Below are positions 40,634 through 51,690 of a stretch of DNA of 63,644 nt, piece after piece; positions within the stretch are counted from its first letter, which is position 1, and each line of letters opens with the position of its first letter. A program made the translations under genes and the position numbers. Source of the stretch: Vibrio ezurae NBRC 102218 (GTDB taxonomy: Bacteria > Pseudomonadota > Gammaproteobacteria > Enterobacterales > Vibrionaceae); the NCBI RefSeq assembly GCF_000467185.1, contig NZ_BATM01000052.1:1-63644 (forward strand), given 5' to 3'. Below the pieces are notes generated by a model. That model searched no databases and had not been told where the DNA came from. It saw only the letters and a list, made by a program, of their open reading frames with translations.

Positions 40634-40653
40634 GGGCTTTATGCCCTTTTTTT
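40634..40653 (+). terminator. Attenuator-like hairpin just before rimP
   Basis: A short GGGC/GCCC stem (40634-40637 with 40643-40646; the flanking A and T tracts may extend it) is followed by seven T, 20 bp before the rimP ATG. Together with the hairpin at 40561 it makes a two-terminator leader. In E. coli the metY–nusA leader is subject to NusA feedback; the same is inferred here. Confidence 0.6.
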
Positions 40654-40673
40654 GTTTCTGGAGTGGTTGAATA

Positions 40674-41129
40674 ATGACTGGTTTAGAAAGACAACTAACT
40701 GAGATGCTTGAAGCGCCGGTAGAGGCTTTAGGTTATGAGTTAGTTGGACTTGAGTTTATTCGCGCAGGCGAATATTCGACATTACGCATTTTTATCGACA
40801 GTGAGAACGGTATTAATGTTGACGATTGTGCTGAAGTAAGCCACCAAGTAAGTGCGGTAATGGATGTAGAAGATCCAATTTCTGTTGCTTATAACCTTGA
40901 AGTGTCTTCACCAGGACTTGAGCGACCGCTTTTCAAAGCCGCACACTATGAGCAGTTTGTGGGCCAAGAGGTCAGTATTGTATTGAAGATGGGTATTGAG
41001 AATCGCCGCAAATGGAAAGGCGTTATCAAAGGTGTCGATGGTGAGTTAGTCACTGTTGAAACTGACAACCAAGACAACGAGTTTGCTATTAGCAACATCT
41101 CAAAAGCCAATCTGATCCCTAAGTTTTAA
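40674..41129 (+). CDS. rimP: Ribosome maturation factor RimP
   Basis: This 151-residue 30S assembly factor has an N-terminal alpha/beta domain ([58 protein letters not shown]) and a C-terminal SH3-like barrel. Length equals E. coli RimP (150). It is the first protein gene of the rimP–nusA–infB operon; nusA follows after 23 bp. Confidence 0.96.
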   Translation: MTGLERQLTEMLEAPVEALGYELVGLEFIRAGEYSTLRIFIDSENGINVDDCAEVSHQVSAVMDVEDPISVAYNLEVSSPGLERPLFKAAHYEQFVGQEVSIVLKMGIENRRKWKGVIKGVDGELVTVETDNQDNEFAISNISKANLIPKF

Positions 41130-41152
41130 GTCTATTTAAAGAGGCTATAAGA

Positions 41153-42640
41153 ATGAATAAAGAAATTTTAGCTGTAGTTGAAGCGGTTTCAAACGAGAAA
41201 GCAGTTCCTCGTGAGCGTATTTTTGAAGCGCTAGAAATTGCCCTTTCAACTGCGACAAAGAAAAAGTACGAGATGGAAATCGAAGTACGTGTTGAGATCG
41301 ATCGCAAGAGCGGTGACTTCGAAACTTTCCGTCGCTGGGAAGTAGTTGCTGAAGTTGAAAATCCAACATTGGAAATGTCAATTGAAGCGGCACAGTTCGA
41401 CGACGAGACACTGGGTTTAGGTGACTTCGTTGAAGACGAAATTGATTCGGTTAAATTTGACCGTATTACTGTGCAAACAGCCAAACAAGTTATCGTTCAG
41501 AAAGTTCGTGAAGCTGAGCGTGAGCAAATCGTTGAACAGTTTATTGATAACGAAGGTGAGCTAATCACTGGTGTTGTTAAGAAAGTAAATCGTGAAACAG
41601 TGGTTTTAGATCTCGGCAACAACGCTGAAGGTGTTATTCTTCGTGATGATCAGCTTCCTCGTGAAAACTTCCGTCCGGGTGACCGTGTACGTGGTCTTCT
41701 TTATTCTGTTCGCCCTGAAGCGCGTGGTTTCCAGCTATTCATTACTCGCTCTAAGCCTGAAATGCTAACTGAACTGTTCCGCATCGAAGTGCCAGAAATC
41801 GCTGAAGATATCATTGAGCTTAAAGCAGCCGCTCGCGATCCTGGCTCTCGTGCAAAAATTGCAGTGAAAACAAACGATCGTCGTATCGACCCAGTAGGTG
41901 CATGTGTAGGTATGCGTGGCGCACGTGTACAAGCTGTCTCTGGTGAGCTAGGTAACGAGCGCATCGATATCATCCTTTACGATGATAACCCTGCACAATT
42001 TGTTATCAACGCAATGGCTCCTGCTGACGTAGCTTCTATCATCGTTGATGAAGATACGCACTCAATGGATATCGCCGTTGAAGCTGATAACCTAGCGCAA
42101 GCTATTGGCCGTAGTGGTCAAAACGTACGTTTAGCATCACAACTGACTGGTTGGGAACTGAACGTAATGACTGTAGAAGATCTACAGAAAAAGCACGAAG
42201 CAGAATCTACTGAAGCTATCGAAGGCTTCATGAAGCATCTAGATCTAGAGCAAGATTTTGCAGAAATGCTAGTAGAAGAAGGCTTCTCTACTCTTGAAGA
42301 AGTGGCATACGTGCCAATGAACGAGTTGTTAGAAATTGATGGCCTTGATGAAGACCTAGTTGAAGAATTACGTAGTCGAGCTAAAAATGCACTTACTACT
42401 CTTGCTCTAGCGCAAGAAGAGACATTTGAAGGCTTACAGCCAGCTGATGATTTATTAGCATTAGAAGGCTTAGAGCGCGAAATGGCGTTCAAACTAGCGG
42501 CTAAAGGTGTTGTGACGCTAGAAGATCTTGCTGACCAAGGCACAGATGATATTGAAGGAATCGACGATTTAACAGAAGAACGTGCTGGTGAACTTATCAT
42601 GGCTGCACGTAACATTTGTTGGTTCGGTGACGAAGAATAA
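41153..42640 (+). CDS. nusA: Transcription elongation factor NusA
   Basis: This 495-residue protein (E. coli 495) has an N-terminal RNA polymerase-binding domain (about 1-130), S1 domain (about 135-200, [18 protein letters not shown]), two KH domains (about 200-345, with [19 protein letters not shown] and [18 protein letters not shown]), and two C-terminal acidic AR repeats. It controls pausing, termination and antitermination. infB follows after 20 bp. Confidence 0.97.
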   Translation: MNKEILAVVEAVSNEKAVPRERIFEALEIALSTATKKKYEMEIEVRVEIDRKSGDFETFRRWEVVAEVENPTLEMSIEAAQFDDETLGLGDFVEDEIDSVKFDRITVQTAKQVIVQKVREAEREQIVEQFIDNEGELITGVVKKVNRETVVLDLGNNAEGVILRDDQLPRENFRPGDRVRGLLYSVRPEARGFQLFITRSKPEMLTELFRIEVPEIAEDIIELKAAARDPGSRAKIAVKTNDRRIDPVGACVGMRGARVQAVSGELGNERIDIILYDDNPAQFVINAMAPADVASIIVDEDTHSMDIAVEADNLAQAIGRSGQNVRLASQLTGWELNVMTVEDLQKKHEAESTEAIEGFMKHLDLEQDFAEMLVEEGFSTLEEVAYVPMNELLEIDGLDEDLVEELRSRAKNALTTLALAQEETFEGLQPADDLLALEGLEREMAFKLAAKGVVTLEDLADQGTDDIEGIDDLTEERAGELIMAARNICWFGDEE

Positions 42641-42660
42641 TCCGGCACGGAGGTAGCGGC

Positions 42661-45351
42661 ATGACAAAACTTACAGTTAAAGCCCTGAGTGAAGAAATTG
42701 GTACGCCGGTTGAGCGCTTAATTGAACAATTAACAGATGCGGGTTTTAAAAAGAACCCTAACGACAATGTTTCTGATGAAGAGAAGCAAACATTGTTGTC
42801 ACACCTGAAAAAAGAACATGGTGATACGTCTGGCGAGTCTGAACCAACCCGCCTAACTTTACAACGTAAGAAACGTAGCACACTAAGTGTTGCAGCAGGC
42901 GGCGGCAAGAGCAAAGATGTAACCGTAGAAGTACGTAAAAAGCGTACCTACGTGAAACGTAGCTCTGTTGAAGAGCAAGCTCGCCTTGAAGCTGAGGAAA
43001 AAGCACGCCTAGAAGCAGAAGCTGCAGCGAAACAGGAAGCGGAAGAAAAAGCAAAACGTGAAGCTGAAGAAAAAGCACAACGTGAAGCGGAAGCAAAAGC
43101 AAAACGCGAAGCTGAAGAAGCTGCCAAGCGCGAAGCTGCTGCTAAAGCAAAAGCTGAATCAAAAGAAGCTCCACAACCAGACTCTGAAGAGCGTAAAGTG
43201 AAAGATCAAGCAGCGAAAGATGCGGCTGACTTAAAACGTCGCCAAGAAGAAGAAGCCAAACGTAAAGCAGAACAAGAAGCGGAAAAACTTCTTGAAGATG
43301 CTCGTAAGCTTGCAGAAGAAAATGCAGAACGTTGGGCAAAAGAAGAACAAAGCAAGAAAACTGAAACCACAGATTATCACGTAACAACTTCAACTTACGC
43401 TCGTGAAGCTGAAGATGCTGCTGACCGTCGTGCAGATGGTGGCGGTGCTCGTAAGAAGAAAAAGAAAAAGCCAGCTGATGCTAACGCTAATGCAAACGCT
43501 CGCGGTGGTCGTAACCAACGTGGTCGTGGTCGTAAAGGCAAGCTAGCTAAACCAACTTCTATGCAGCAAGGCTTTGATAAAACAGCTACTGTTGCTAAAG
43601 CAGACGTTGTTATCGGCGAAACAGTTGTTGTTTCTGAACTGGCTAGCAAAATGTCAGTGAAAGCAACTGAAGTTATCAAAGTAATGATGAAGATGGGCGC
43701 TATGGCGACTATCAACCAAGTTATCGACCAAGAAACTGCCGCTCTAGTTGCAGAAGAAATGGGTCACAAAGTCGTTCTTCGTAAAGAGAACGAACTTGAA
43801 GAAGCAGTACTGTCTGATCGTGATAGCTCACTTGAAGCTGTGCCTCGTGCTCCTGTTGTGACTATCATGGGTCACGTTGACCACGGTAAAACATCAACAC
43901 TGGATTACATTCGTAAAGCGCACGTAGCGGACGCTGAAGCGGGTGGTATTACTCAGCATATCGGTGCTTACCACGTTGAAACTGACAACGGTATGATCAC
44001 TTTCCTTGATACTCCTGGACACGCCGCGTTTACCGCAATGCGTGCTCGTGGTGCTCAAGCGACAGATATCGTAGTACTAGTCGTAGCGGCAGACGATGGC
44101 GTAATGCCACAAACAATCGAAGCTATCCAGCACGCGAAAGCAGCTGAAGTACCATTGATTGTTGCTGTGAACAAGATCGATAAAGAGGGTGCAAACCCAG
44201 ACAACGTTAAGAATGAGCTAGCTCAATACGATGTTATCCCTGAAGAGTGGGGCGGTGAGAACATGTTTGTTCACATCTCTGCGAAACAAGGTACTAACAT
44301 TGACGCTCTACTAGAAACTATCCTTCTACAATCTGAAGTTCTTGAACTTACAGCAGTAGCAGAAGGCATGGCATCTGGTGTAGTTGTAGAATCTCGCCTA
44401 GATAAAGGTCGTGGTCCTGTTGCAACTGTTCTGGTTCGTTCTGGTACTCTTCACAAAGGTGATATCCTTCTTTGTGGTCAAGAATACGGCCGTGTTCGTG
44501 CAATGCGCGATGAAAACGGTAAAGAAATCACAGAAGCGGGTCCTTCTATCCCTGTAGAAATCATCGGTCTATCTGGTGTTCCTGCGTCAGGTGATGAGGC
44601 AACAGTAGTACGTGATGAGCGTAAAGCGCGTGAAGTTGCGAACTACCGTCAAGGTAAGTTCCGTGAAGTTAAACTGGCTCGTCAGCAGAAATCTAAACTA
44701 GAGAACATGTTCTCTAACATGACTGCTGGTGAAGTTGCTGAGCTTAACGTTGTGCTTAAAGCTGACGTACAGGGTTCTGTTGAAGCTATCGCTGATTCAC
44801 TACGTAAACTGTCTACTGACGAAGTTAAAGTTAACATCGTAGGTTCAGGCGTAGGTGGTATCACTGAAACTGACGCAGTACTTGCAGCAGCATCTAACGC
44901 TATCATTCTTGGCTTTAACGTTCGTGCTGATGCCTCTGCACGTCGCGCTATCGAGAATGAAAACCTAGACCTTCGTTACTACTCAATCATTTACCAATTG
45001 ATTGACGAAGTGAAACAAGCGATGGGCGGTATGCTTGCTCCTGAATTCAAGCAAGAGATCATTGGTCTTGCTGAAGTTCGTGACGTATTTAAGTCTCCTA
45101 AACTTGGCGCTATCGCTGGTTGTATGGTTACTGAAGGCGTAATTAAGCGTAGCAACCCAATCCGCGTACTTCGTGAAAACGTTGTAATCTACGAAGGTGA
45201 GCTAGAATCTCTACGCCGCTTCAAAGATGACGTACAAGAAGTTAAGAATGGCTACGAGTGTGGTATCGGCGTTAAGAACTACAATGATGTTCGCGTTGGT
45301 GACCAAATCGAAGTATTCGAAATTGTTGAAATCCAGCGTACGCTAGACTAA
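42661..45351 (+). CDS. infB: Translation initiation factor IF-2
   Basis: This 896-residue GTPase places initiator tRNA on the ribosome. An N-terminal IF2N domain (about 1-50) is followed by a long charged helical region (about 100-230) of [19 protein letters not shown] repeats, a Lys/Gly/Asn-rich linker, a second IF2N motif, then the G domain from about 404 with [14 protein letters not shown] and NKID, and the C-terminal domains II-IV. The repeat region length varies among species. The initiator tRNA gene shares the same locus. Confidence 0.98.
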   Translation: MTKLTVKALSEEIGTPVERLIEQLTDAGFKKNPNDNVSDEEKQTLLSHLKKEHGDTSGESEPTRLTLQRKKRSTLSVAAGGGKSKDVTVEVRKKRTYVKRSSVEEQARLEAEEKARLEAEAAAKQEAEEKAKREAEEKAQREAEAKAKREAEEAAKREAAAKAKAESKEAPQPDSEERKVKDQAAKDAADLKRRQEEEAKRKAEQEAEKLLEDARKLAEENAERWAKEEQSKKTETTDYHVTTSTYAREAEDAADRRADGGGARKKKKKKPADANANANARGGRNQRGRGRKGKLAKPTSMQQGFDKTATVAKADVVIGETVVVSELASKMSVKATEVIKVMMKMGAMATINQVIDQETAALVAEEMGHKVVLRKENELEEAVLSDRDSSLEAVPRAPVVTIMGHVDHGKTSTLDYIRKAHVADAEAGGITQHIGAYHVETDNGMITFLDTPGHAAFTAMRARGAQATDIVVLVVAADDGVMPQTIEAIQHAKAAEVPLIVAVNKIDKEGANPDNVKNELAQYDVIPEEWGGENMFVHISAKQGTNIDALLETILLQSEVLELTAVAEGMASGVVVESRLDKGRGPVATVLVRSGTLHKGDILLCGQEYGRVRAMRDENGKEITEAGPSIPVEIIGLSGVPASGDEATVVRDERKAREVANYRQGKFREVKLARQQKSKLENMFSNMTAGEVAELNVVLKADVQGSVEAIADSLRKLSTDEVKVNIVGSGVGGITETDAVLAAASNAIILGFNVRADASARRAIENENLDLRYYSIIYQLIDEVKQAMGGMLAPEFKQEIIGLAEVRDVFKSPKLGAIAGCMVTEGVIKRSNPIRVLRENVVIYEGELESLRRFKDDVQEVKNGYECGIGVKNYNDVRVGDQIEVFEIVEIQRTLD

Positions 45352-45368
45352 TCAACATGTTGACTAAA

Positions 45369-45444
45369 ATCACCTTCGAATCTAGCTTTGAAGGTGATGG
45401 TTGTTGAATACACCATGAGGGGCTTATGCCCCTCATTATTTTTT
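45369..45444 (+). terminator. Two tandem hairpins between infB and rbfA
   Basis: The first hairpin has a 9-bp stem (about 45369-45377 with 45390-45398). The second has a perfect stem (45415-45423 with 45428-45436), loop TTAT, followed by ATT and a run of T. rbfA begins only 18 bp later. They may be a partial terminator or RNase processing sites that set the rbfA level. Confidence 0.6.
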
Positions 45445-45461
45445 CTAAAGTGAGAAAAGAA

Positions 45462-45857
45462 ATGTCAAAAGAATTTAGCCGCACACAACGTGTGTCGCAA
45501 CAACTACAAAAAGAACTGGCTGTTCTACTACAGCGTGAAGTTCGTGATTCTCGTATCGGAATGGTGACCATTTCTGATGTGGAAGTGTCGCGTGATTTAG
45601 CCGTTGCAAAAGTATTTGTAACCTTCTTCTGTGTGGGCGATCAAACCCCCGAATCTAGCCTAGAAGCGCTTAAAGAGCACGAAGTTGAGATCCGCATGAT
45701 GCTAGGTAAGCGCATTCGTCTTCGCCTAACTCCAGAAGTTCGCTTTGTATATGACAACACACTTGTTGAAGGTATGCGCATGTCTAACCTTGTCAGTGAA
45801 GTTGTGTCTAAAGATGAGCAGAAAAAAGCACAGTCAGGTCGCGAGGACGAAGAGTAA
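45462..45857 (+). CDS. rbfA: Ribosome-binding factor A
   Basis: This KH-like protein of 131 residues aids late 30S maturation and cold adaptation. It starts at ATG 45462 ([20 protein letters not shown]); the frame is open 12 codons further back through the hairpin, which is clearly leader. The conserved blocks are [29 protein letters not shown] and [14 protein letters not shown]. coli RbfA is 133 aa. The stop TAA overlaps the truB ATG by one base. Confidence 0.96.
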   Translation: MSKEFSRTQRVSQQLQKELAVLLQREVRDSRIGMVTISDVEVSRDLAVAKVFVTFFCVGDQTPESSLEALKEHEVEIRMMLGKRIRLRLTPEVRFVYDNTLVEGMRMSNLVSEVVSKDEQKKAQSGREDEE

Positions 45858-46807
45858 TGGCAAGACGTCGTAAAGGTCGTCCAGTCAACGGCGTCGTTCT
45901 GCTGGATAAGCCTACGGGCATCTCTTCTAATAGCGCGTTGCAACGAGTAAAGCGTATCTTCTTTGCTGAAAAAGCAGGTCATACTGGCGCGCTTGATCCC
46001 CTAGCAACCGGTATGCTGCCTATTTGTTTAGGTGAAGCGACCAAGTTTTCGCAGTTTTTATTAGATTCTGATAAACGCTATCGCACCATTGCTAAGCTAG
46101 GTCAACGCACCAACACCTCAGATTCAGACGGTGAAGTGGTTGAGACTCGCCCTGTTGCGGTGACCAAAGAGCAAATCCTTGATGCTATCGCCTCTTTCCG
46201 TGGCACCACTGATCAAGTGCCATCCATGTTCTCTGCCTTAAAATACCAAGGCAAACCTTTGTACGAATACGCTCGCGCAGGTGTGGAAGTGCCGCGTGAA
46301 TCTCGTAGCATTACTGTGTTTGAGATTGAGCTTATCCGTTTTGAAGGTGACGAAGTTGAATTAGAAGTACACTGCTCTAAAGGTACTTATATTCGTACTA
46401 TCGTAGATGATCTTGGCGAAATGCTCGGTTGTGGAGCGCATGTGAGCTATCTTCGTCGTACTGGCGTCGCAAAATACCCGTACGAAAAAATGGTGACATT
46501 AGAACAGCTGCAAGAGTTGCTCGATAAAGCCAATGCCGAAGAGATCGCACCTAAAGAATTACTCGACGAGTTGCTACTCCCTATGGATACCGCGGTAGAA
46601 GACTTACCGGAGGTAAACTTGCTTCCTGAGTTGACCGATATGGTTCAGCATGGTCAGCCAGTACAAGTGTTTGGCGCGCCAACTGAAGGTATTGTGCGCA
46701 TGACTTCTGGTGAAGAAAGAACCTTTATCGGTATTGCTGACATCGATGATGATGGGCGTATTGCACCTAAGCGTTTAGTGGTTTTTAGAGACGAAGAGCA
46801 GAGCTAA
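45857..46807 (+). CDS. truB: tRNA pseudouridine-55 synthase TruB
   Basis: This 316-residue enzyme makes pseudouridine 55 in the T loop of all tRNAs. The catalytic Asp is in [44 protein letters not shown] and [15 protein letters not shown] are also typical, and a C-terminal PUA-like domain ends the protein. It is translationally coupled to rbfA by a TAATG overlap. Length equals E. coli TruB (314). Confidence 0.97.
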   Translation: MARRRKGRPVNGVVLLDKPTGISSNSALQRVKRIFFAEKAGHTGALDPLATGMLPICLGEATKFSQFLLDSDKRYRTIAKLGQRTNTSDSDGEVVETRPVAVTKEQILDAIASFRGTTDQVPSMFSALKYQGKPLYEYARAGVEVPRESRSITVFEIELIRFEGDEVELEVHCSKGTYIRTIVDDLGEMLGCGAHVSYLRRTGVAKYPYEKMVTLEQLQELLDKANAEEIAPKELLDELLLPMDTAVEDLPEVNLLPELTDMVQHGQPVQVFGAPTEGIVRMTSGEERTFIGIADIDDDGRIAPKRLVVFRDEEQS

Positions 46808-46851
46808 TAGCGGATGATAAAGTAAGCGTTGAGCTTTCATTAACTTGGCCC

Positions 46852-46888
46852 TTGCTTTACTCAAATCTTATCCGTATAATTCGCGCTT
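46852..46888 (+). promoter_or_regulatory. Promoter of rpsO
   Basis: -35 TTGCTT (46852-46857), a 17-bp spacer and a perfect -10 TATAAT (46875-46880) lie 74 bp before the rpsO ATG. The untranslated leader of about 65 nt is long enough for the S15 autoregulatory fold known from E. coli. Confidence 0.75.
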
Positions 46889-46953
46889 CGCGTAGCGGCT
46901 GAATCAGAGATTGGCGCTACAACTTTTAAACTTACTCTTATCAGGAGAGAATT

Positions 46954-47223
46954 ATGTCTCTGAATGCAGAAACTAAAGCAGCAATCGTTGCAGAATACGC
47001 ACAAGCTGAAGGCGATACAGGTTCACCAGAAGTTCAAGTAGCTCTACTTACAGCTTCTATCAACCACCTTCAAGGTCACTTTGCTAACCACAAACACGAT
47101 CACCACAGCCGTCGTGGTCTTCTACGTATGGTTTCTCGTCGTCGTAAGCTTCTAGATTACCTTAAAGGTAAAAACCTAGCTCGCTACCAAGACCTAATCA
47201 AACGTCTAGGCCTACGTCGCTAA
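46954..47223 (+). CDS. rpsO: 30S ribosomal protein S15
   Basis: This 89-residue helical protein binds the central domain of 16S rRNA. The signature [40 protein letters not shown] is intact. An AGGAGAG site precedes the ATG. Codon use is strongly biased. A terminator follows, then pnp, as in E. coli. Confidence 0.98.
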   Translation: MSLNAETKAAIVAEYAQAEGDTGSPEVQVALLTASINHLQGHFANHKHDHHSRRGLLRMVSRRRKLLDYLKGKNLARYQDLIKRLGLRR

Positions 47224-47252
47224 TTAAGCGACTGCGCTAAGCAGTTTGAATG

Positions 47253-47278
47253 AAAAGGAGCCTATGGCTCCTTTTTTT
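47253..47278 (+). terminator. Terminator after rpsO
   Basis: A 10-bp stem (47253-47262 with 47266-47275, including A:T ends) with a TAT loop is followed by T. It is probably incomplete in action so that some transcripts continue into pnp, as in E. coli. Confidence 0.88.
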
Positions 47279-47351
47279 GTATTTAAAATGGCTGAAAAAA
47301 GCCAAAAACCTATCCCAATCTATGGGATTGTATAGCTTTTTCCTCTCTAGA

Positions 47352-47388
47352 TTACAAAATCTAATCCAAGTAGTTTATACTACGCCTC
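47352..47388 (+). promoter_or_regulatory. Candidate pnp promoter
   Basis: TTACAA (47352-47357), an 18-bp spacer and TATACT (47376-47381) give a fair sigma-70 promoter. It would start a leader of about 190 nt containing the long hairpin at 47418-47528. Confidence 0.5.
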
Positions 47389-47417
47389 GTTATTTGTTTT
47401 TTCACAAATAACTATCG

Positions 47418-47528
47418 ATCCAAATCATTACAGTCACAGATGTCGGCCACTAGGTCGCGACTATTACAAGTAGATTAAGGTGAAACCTCAGTCTATTTTT
47501 ACTAGTCGCGATTGGTAATGTTTTGGAT
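47418..47528 (+). promoter_or_regulatory. pnp leader double-stranded stem (RNase III-type processing site)
   Basis: Two nested stems are visible. The outer one pairs ATCCAAATCATTAC (47418-47431) with GTAATGTTTTGGAT (47515-47528), nearly perfect. The inner one pairs TCGCGACTA (47455-47463) with TAGTCGCGA (47503-47511) and continues with a few mismatches to a tip AGGT-GAA-ACCT (47478-47488). In E. coli RNase III cuts a pnp leader stem and PNPase then represses its own translation; the same scheme is inferred. Confidence 0.7.
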
Positions 47529-47577
47529 TTTCACTAGATAATTCTATGGCGTAATGTCATGGAACAAGGAAACAAGA

Positions 47578-49701
47578 ATGTTCGAAAAACCAGTTGTTAA
47601 GACTTTCCAGTACGGTAACCACACCGTTACTTTAGAAACAGGCGTAATCGCACGTCAAGCTACTGCAGCAGTAATGGCAACAATGAACGATACTTCTGTA
47701 TTCGTATCAGTTGTGGCTAAGAAAGAAGCCGTAGAAGGCCAAGATTTCTTCCCTCTAACAGTAAACTACCAAGAGCGTACATACGCTGCAGGTAAAATCC
47801 CTGGTGGTTTCTTCAAGCGTGAAGGTCGTCCTTCAGAAGGCGAAACACTAACGGCTCGTCTAATCGACCGTCCAATCCGTCCTCTATTCCCAGACGCGTT
47901 TAAAAACGAAGTTCAGGTTATCGCGACAGTAATGTCTGTAAACCCTGACGTTCAACCAGACATGGTGACTATGCTTGCAACTTCTGCGGCACTGTCTATC
48001 TCTGGTGTTCCTTTTAACGGTCCTATCGGTGCGGCACGTGTTGGTCATATTGATGGTGAGCTAGTGCTTAACCCTTCAATGACTGAACTTGAATCTTCTA
48101 AGCTAGATCTTGTTGTATCTGGTACTGAAGGCGCTGTTCTTATGGTTGAGTCTCAAGCAGACAACCTAACAGAAGAAGAAATGCTAGCCGCTGTTGTTTA
48201 CGGTCACGACCAACAACAAGTTGCTATTCAAGCAATCAACGAATTTGCAGCTGAAGTGGCTACTCCGTCTTGGGACTGGGAAGCACCTGCTGAAAACACT
48301 GAGCTTAAAGCAAAAATTGCTGAGCTAGCGGAAGCTAAATTGACTGAAGCTTACCAAATCACTGAGAAAATGGCGCGTTATGACCGTATCCATGTTATCG
48401 CTGATGAAGTAAACGCTGCGCTACTTGCTGAAGACGCTGAACTGAATCCAAAAGAGATTCACACTATTTTCCACGACCTAGAAAAAACAGTGGTACGTGG
48501 CCGCATCATTGCTGGCAACCCACGTATCGATGGCCGTGAAAAAGACATGGTTCGTGCGCTAGACGTACGCACTGGCGTTCTTCCACGTACACACGGTTCT
48601 GCACTGTTCACTCGTGGTGAAACTCAGGCGATCGTTACTGCAACTCTTGGTACTCAACGTGATGCACAAATCATCGATGAGCTAACAGGCGAGCGTAAAG
48701 ACAACTTCCTACTGCACTACAACTTCCCTCCATACTGTGTAGGTGAAACTGGTTTTGTTGGTTCTCCTAAGCGTCGTGAAATCGGCCACGGTAAACTGGC
48801 TAAGCGTGGTATTGCAGCGGTAATGCCTTCTGTTGAAGAATTCCCATACACAGTTCGCGTAGTATCAGAAATCACAGAATCTAACGGTTCTTCTTCTATG
48901 GCTTCTGTATGTGGTACTTCTCTTGCTCTTATGGATGCAGGTGTGCCAATCAAAGCTTCTGTTGCGGGTATCGCAATGGGTCTAGTTAAAGAAGGCGACG
49001 ACTTCGTTGTTCTTTCTGACATCCTAGGCGACGAAGATCACCTTGGCGACATGGACTTTAAAGTAGCCGGTACTAACGACGGTATCACTGCACTGCAGAT
49101 GGATATCAAAATCGAAGGTATCACTAAAGAGATCATGCAAATTGCTCTTAACCAAGCGCAAGGTGCACGTAAGCACATCCTATCTGTAATGGATAACGCT
49201 ATCTCTGGTGCTCGTGAAGAGATTTCTCAATTCGCTCCACGTATCCACCAAATGAAGATCAACCCTGAGAAGATCCGTGACGTTATCGGTAAAGGCGGCG
49301 CAGTAATTCGTTCACTTTGTGAAGAAACTGGCACAACTATCGAAATCGAAGACGACGGTACAGTGAAAATTGCTGCAACTTCTGGTGAGCAAGCGCAAGA
49401 TGCAATCGACCGCATCAAAGCACTGACTGCTGAAGTTGAAGTAGGTACTATCTACATGGGTAAAGTGGCTCGTCTAGCTGACTTCGGCGCATTCGTAACT
49501 ATCCTTCCTGGTAAAGATGGTCTAGTACACATCTCTCAAATCGCTGACAAGCGTGTTGAGAAAGTATCTGACTACCTAACTGAAGGCCAAGAAGTTAAAG
49601 TTAAGGTTCTAGAAATCGACCGTCAAGGTCGTGTACGTCTAAGCATGAAGGAAGCGGTTGAAGCTCCTGCAGCAGATGACGCAGCACCAGCAGCTGAATA
49701 A
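47578..49701 (+). CDS. pnp: Polyribonucleotide nucleotidyltransferase (PNPase)
   Basis: This 707-residue 3'-to-5' phosphorolytic exoribonuclease is a degradosome component. It starts at ATG 47578 ([22 protein letters not shown]) after an AAGGAAACAAGA site; an in-frame ATG at 47554 would put the ribosome site inside the gene. Two RNase PH domains (core [35 protein letters not shown]), a KH domain with [18 protein letters not shown] and an S1 domain (about 620-690) follow. Length matches E. coli (711). Confidence 0.97.
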   Translation: MFEKPVVKTFQYGNHTVTLETGVIARQATAAVMATMNDTSVFVSVVAKKEAVEGQDFFPLTVNYQERTYAAGKIPGGFFKREGRPSEGETLTARLIDRPIRPLFPDAFKNEVQVIATVMSVNPDVQPDMVTMLATSAALSISGVPFNGPIGAARVGHIDGELVLNPSMTELESSKLDLVVSGTEGAVLMVESQADNLTEEEMLAAVVYGHDQQQVAIQAINEFAAEVATPSWDWEAPAENTELKAKIAELAEAKLTEAYQITEKMARYDRIHVIADEVNAALLAEDAELNPKEIHTIFHDLEKTVVRGRIIAGNPRIDGREKDMVRALDVRTGVLPRTHGSALFTRGETQAIVTATLGTQRDAQIIDELTGERKDNFLLHYNFPPYCVGETGFVGSPKRREIGHGKLAKRGIAAVMPSVEEFPYTVRVVSEITESNGSSSMASVCGTSLALMDAGVPIKASVAGIAMGLVKEGDDFVVLSDILGDEDHLGDMDFKVAGTNDGITALQMDIKIEGITKEIMQIALNQAQGARKHILSVMDNAISGAREEISQFAPRIHQMKINPEKIRDVIGKGGAVIRSLCEETGTTIEIEDDGTVKIAATSGEQAQDAIDRIKALTAEVEVGTIYMGKVARLADFGAFVTILPGKDGLVHISQIADKRVEKVSDYLTEGQEVKVKVLEIDRQGRVRLSMKEAVEAPAADDAAPAAE

Positions 49702-49740
49702 TATTGATTTTTAAGAAAAAATCGATAAATGCATAAATAA

Positions 49741-49766
49741 AGAGGAGCTTTTTAGCTCCTCTTTTT
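49741..49766 (+). terminator. Terminator after pnp
   Basis: A perfect 9-bp stem (49741-49749 with 49754-49762), loop TTTT, is followed by T. nlpI begins 55 bp later. Confidence 0.88.
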
Positions 49767-49820
49767 CTATGCTAAAGGAATCCCCATCGAATTCGATGGC
49801 TCACAGGGAGGGAGTATTTA

Positions 49821-50732
49821 GTGAAATGGTTTAGTGTGCTAATAGCAGGGCTAGTGCTGATTATGTCTGGCTGTTCAAGCATGGGCGGTAAAGATAAAGA
49901 ATGGGCACCGCCACCAATGGCCGTTCCTCTGCAGCCTACAATTCAGCAAGAAGTACAAATTGCCCGTACTTCTCAGTTATTGCTGCGCAATGACATTACC
50001 GATGAGCAAAGAGCAGAGCTGCACTTTCAACGAGGTGTGTATTACGATAGCCTAGGTCTACGCGAATTGGCTCGATATGACTTTAATCAGAGCTTATCTA
50101 TTAACCCTGCCCAAGCTGAGATATTCAACCTACTGGGTGTCTATTTTACCCAAATAGGGCAATATGACGCAGCCTATGAGGCATTTGACTCTACATTAGA
50201 ACTTGATCCTAGCAATCATTATGCTGAACGTAACAGAGCGATAGCGCTTTATTATGGCGATAGAATCGATTTGTCTTTGCATGAAATGACTCAGCACTAT
50301 AACGACAATCCTAATGATCCTTTTAGCGCCTTATGGTTATACATCATTGAAATGAAATCTAATCAGACGGATGCTCTGGCTAAATTAGAGCAACGTTATG
50401 CTAAGAAAGACGATCAATGGGGTTGGGCACTGGTGGCGATGATGCTCAATAAAATCTCCAATGATGAAGCTATTTTGGAGGTTGCCTCGGGTGCAAAAGA
50501 CAATCTAATGTTGGCTGAGCGTCTTACTGAAACTTATTTCTATATGGCGAAACGATACCAACTGGCGGGTCAATACAACGAGGCTGTGAGCCTGTATAAG
50601 CTTTCCTTGAGCTTCAATGTGTACGAATATGTTGAACATAGATACGCATTCCTAGAATTAGGACGTATTTTCTCAGATCTGCGTGCTGAGAGGCAAGAGC
50701 AGTTAAAAGAGAGTGAGCAAGGGAAGGAATAA
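49821..50732 (+). CDS. nlpI: Lipoprotein NlpI (TPR protein)
   Basis: This 303-residue outer-membrane lipoprotein has a signal peptide MKWFSVLIAGLVLIMSGC with the lipobox cysteine at 18. TPR helices follow (about 60-165, e.g. AELHFQRGVYYDSLGLRELARYDFNQ). NlpI is an adaptor for peptidoglycan hydrolases and for the Prc protease that degrades MepS. It starts with GTG after GGGAGGGAG. Length is close to E. coli (294). Its usual position after pnp is kept. Confidence 0.96.
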   Translation: MKWFSVLIAGLVLIMSGCSSMGGKDKEWAPPPMAVPLQPTIQQEVQIARTSQLLLRNDITDEQRAELHFQRGVYYDSLGLRELARYDFNQSLSINPAQAEIFNLLGVYFTQIGQYDAAYEAFDSTLELDPSNHYAERNRAIALYYGDRIDLSLHEMTQHYNDNPNDPFSALWLYIIEMKSNQTDALAKLEQRYAKKDDQWGWALVAMMLNKISNDEAILEVASGAKDNLMLAERLTETYFYMAKRYQLAGQYNEAVSLYKLSLSFNVYEYVEHRYAFLELGRIFSDLRAERQEQLKESEQGKE

Positions 50733-50748
50733 TCCTGAATTTGATCTG

Positions 50749-50780
50749 AAAATACCGCCATTTAACAGGCGGTATTTTTT
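50749..50780. terminator. Bidirectional terminator between nlpI and ubiV
   Basis: A 10-bp stem (50750-50759 with 50768-50777) is followed by T on the plus strand. It serves the convergent nlpI and ubiV. Confidence 0.85.
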
Positions 50781-50804
50781 AATTATTGATTATCTGAATG
50801 ATGT

Positions 50805-51677
50805 TTAACGCACTTCAAGCCCGGCAATTTGATGCCAGTAGCCATTACATTGATGATCTTGAATAGGCACAGGCTTTGCGCCTTGCTCATTGGCTTTAAA
50901 AGCGTCAACCTGAGTTAAGGTCTCCATACCGAGTGGGCTCAAACGCACAACATCGACCAAGCCTTGCATAGATGGAATGTCATTGCCTAAGTTATAGCAA
51001 TAGCCTGATTGAGTCTGAATACCGTTTAAATTAAATACGGTTTGACCTTCTTGGCTATCGACCTTCAGACCCGTTGGGTATTTAATACAGCATGTTTGGC
51101 AGTCATCTTTCGCTTTGTTTTCAGCACGAGCGGTAAAGCAGCGCGCAGAGTAGGCTAAAGGCAAATAACCATGACTGAAGACTTCGACCTCAAACTGATT
51201 GCGAATGCCCAGCTCATCACACTGTATTAAGGTGTTATTTAGCCAGTCACGAGACAACTCCACAGGCATACACCAGCGAATCATTCCTTGTTTTAGGAAT
51301 AGATTAAGAGTTCGGGCGTTGTAAGTATTAACCGCGGGGCCAACGACAAAGGGGACGCCTTTTTCGTGCGCCAGTTGAATGCCAGATACATCGTTTGCTT
51401 CAATGGCAAAATCACCATTGTCGATATACTTTTTCATGATATTGACTTCACTTGGCGCTTCTAGCAGCGCCATAGTAGAAAGCACCACTTGCTTGCCTGA
51501 ACTGGACAGATCTTTGGCGATATCAAACCAATGTTGCGGTTTGAGCTCTCGGCGTTTAGAGCACACCGATTCACCCAAATAAATAATATCGGAGTTAGAT
51601 TGCTTTGCTTGCTCGTAAAAGCTTTCAACGTCTTGTTTTGACCAAAAATAAAGCAGTGGTCCTAATGAATACTTCAT
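50805..51677 (-). CDS. ubiV: Anaerobic ubiquinone hydroxylation protein UbiV
   Basis: This 290-residue U32-family protein starts at ATG 51677 (MKYSLGPLLYFW) with GGAGAATT upstream; the frame opens to 51719 inside ubiU. Four cysteines for the [4Fe-4S] cluster can be placed: one in ESVCSKRRE, one in YSARCFTARAE and two in DDCQTCC. With UbiU it forms the O2-independent hydroxylase that builds ubiquinone without oxygen, using prephenate. It follows ubiU by 13 bp. The older name is yhbV. Confidence 0.93.
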   Translation of the reverse strand: MKYSLGPLLYFWSKQDVESFYEQAKQSNSDIIYLGESVCSKRRELKPQHWFDIAKDLSSSGKQVVLSTMALLEAPSEVNIMKKYIDNGDFAIEANDVSGIQLAHEKGVPFVVGPAVNTYNARTLNLFLKQGMIRWCMPVELSRDWLNNTLIQCDELGIRNQFEVEVFSHGYLPLAYSARCFTARAENKAKDDCQTCCIKYPTGLKVDSQEGQTVFNLNGIQTQSGYCYNLGNDIPSMQGLVDVVRLSPLGMETLTQVDAFKANEQGAKPVPIQDHQCNGYWHQIAGLEVR

Positions 51678-51690
51678 ATTAATTCTCCGA

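Noticed and set aside
42950..43330. DNA repeat in infB
   Set aside because: The repeated EAEEKAKRE codons are the normal charged helical region of IF-2, not a mobile or CRISPR repeat.
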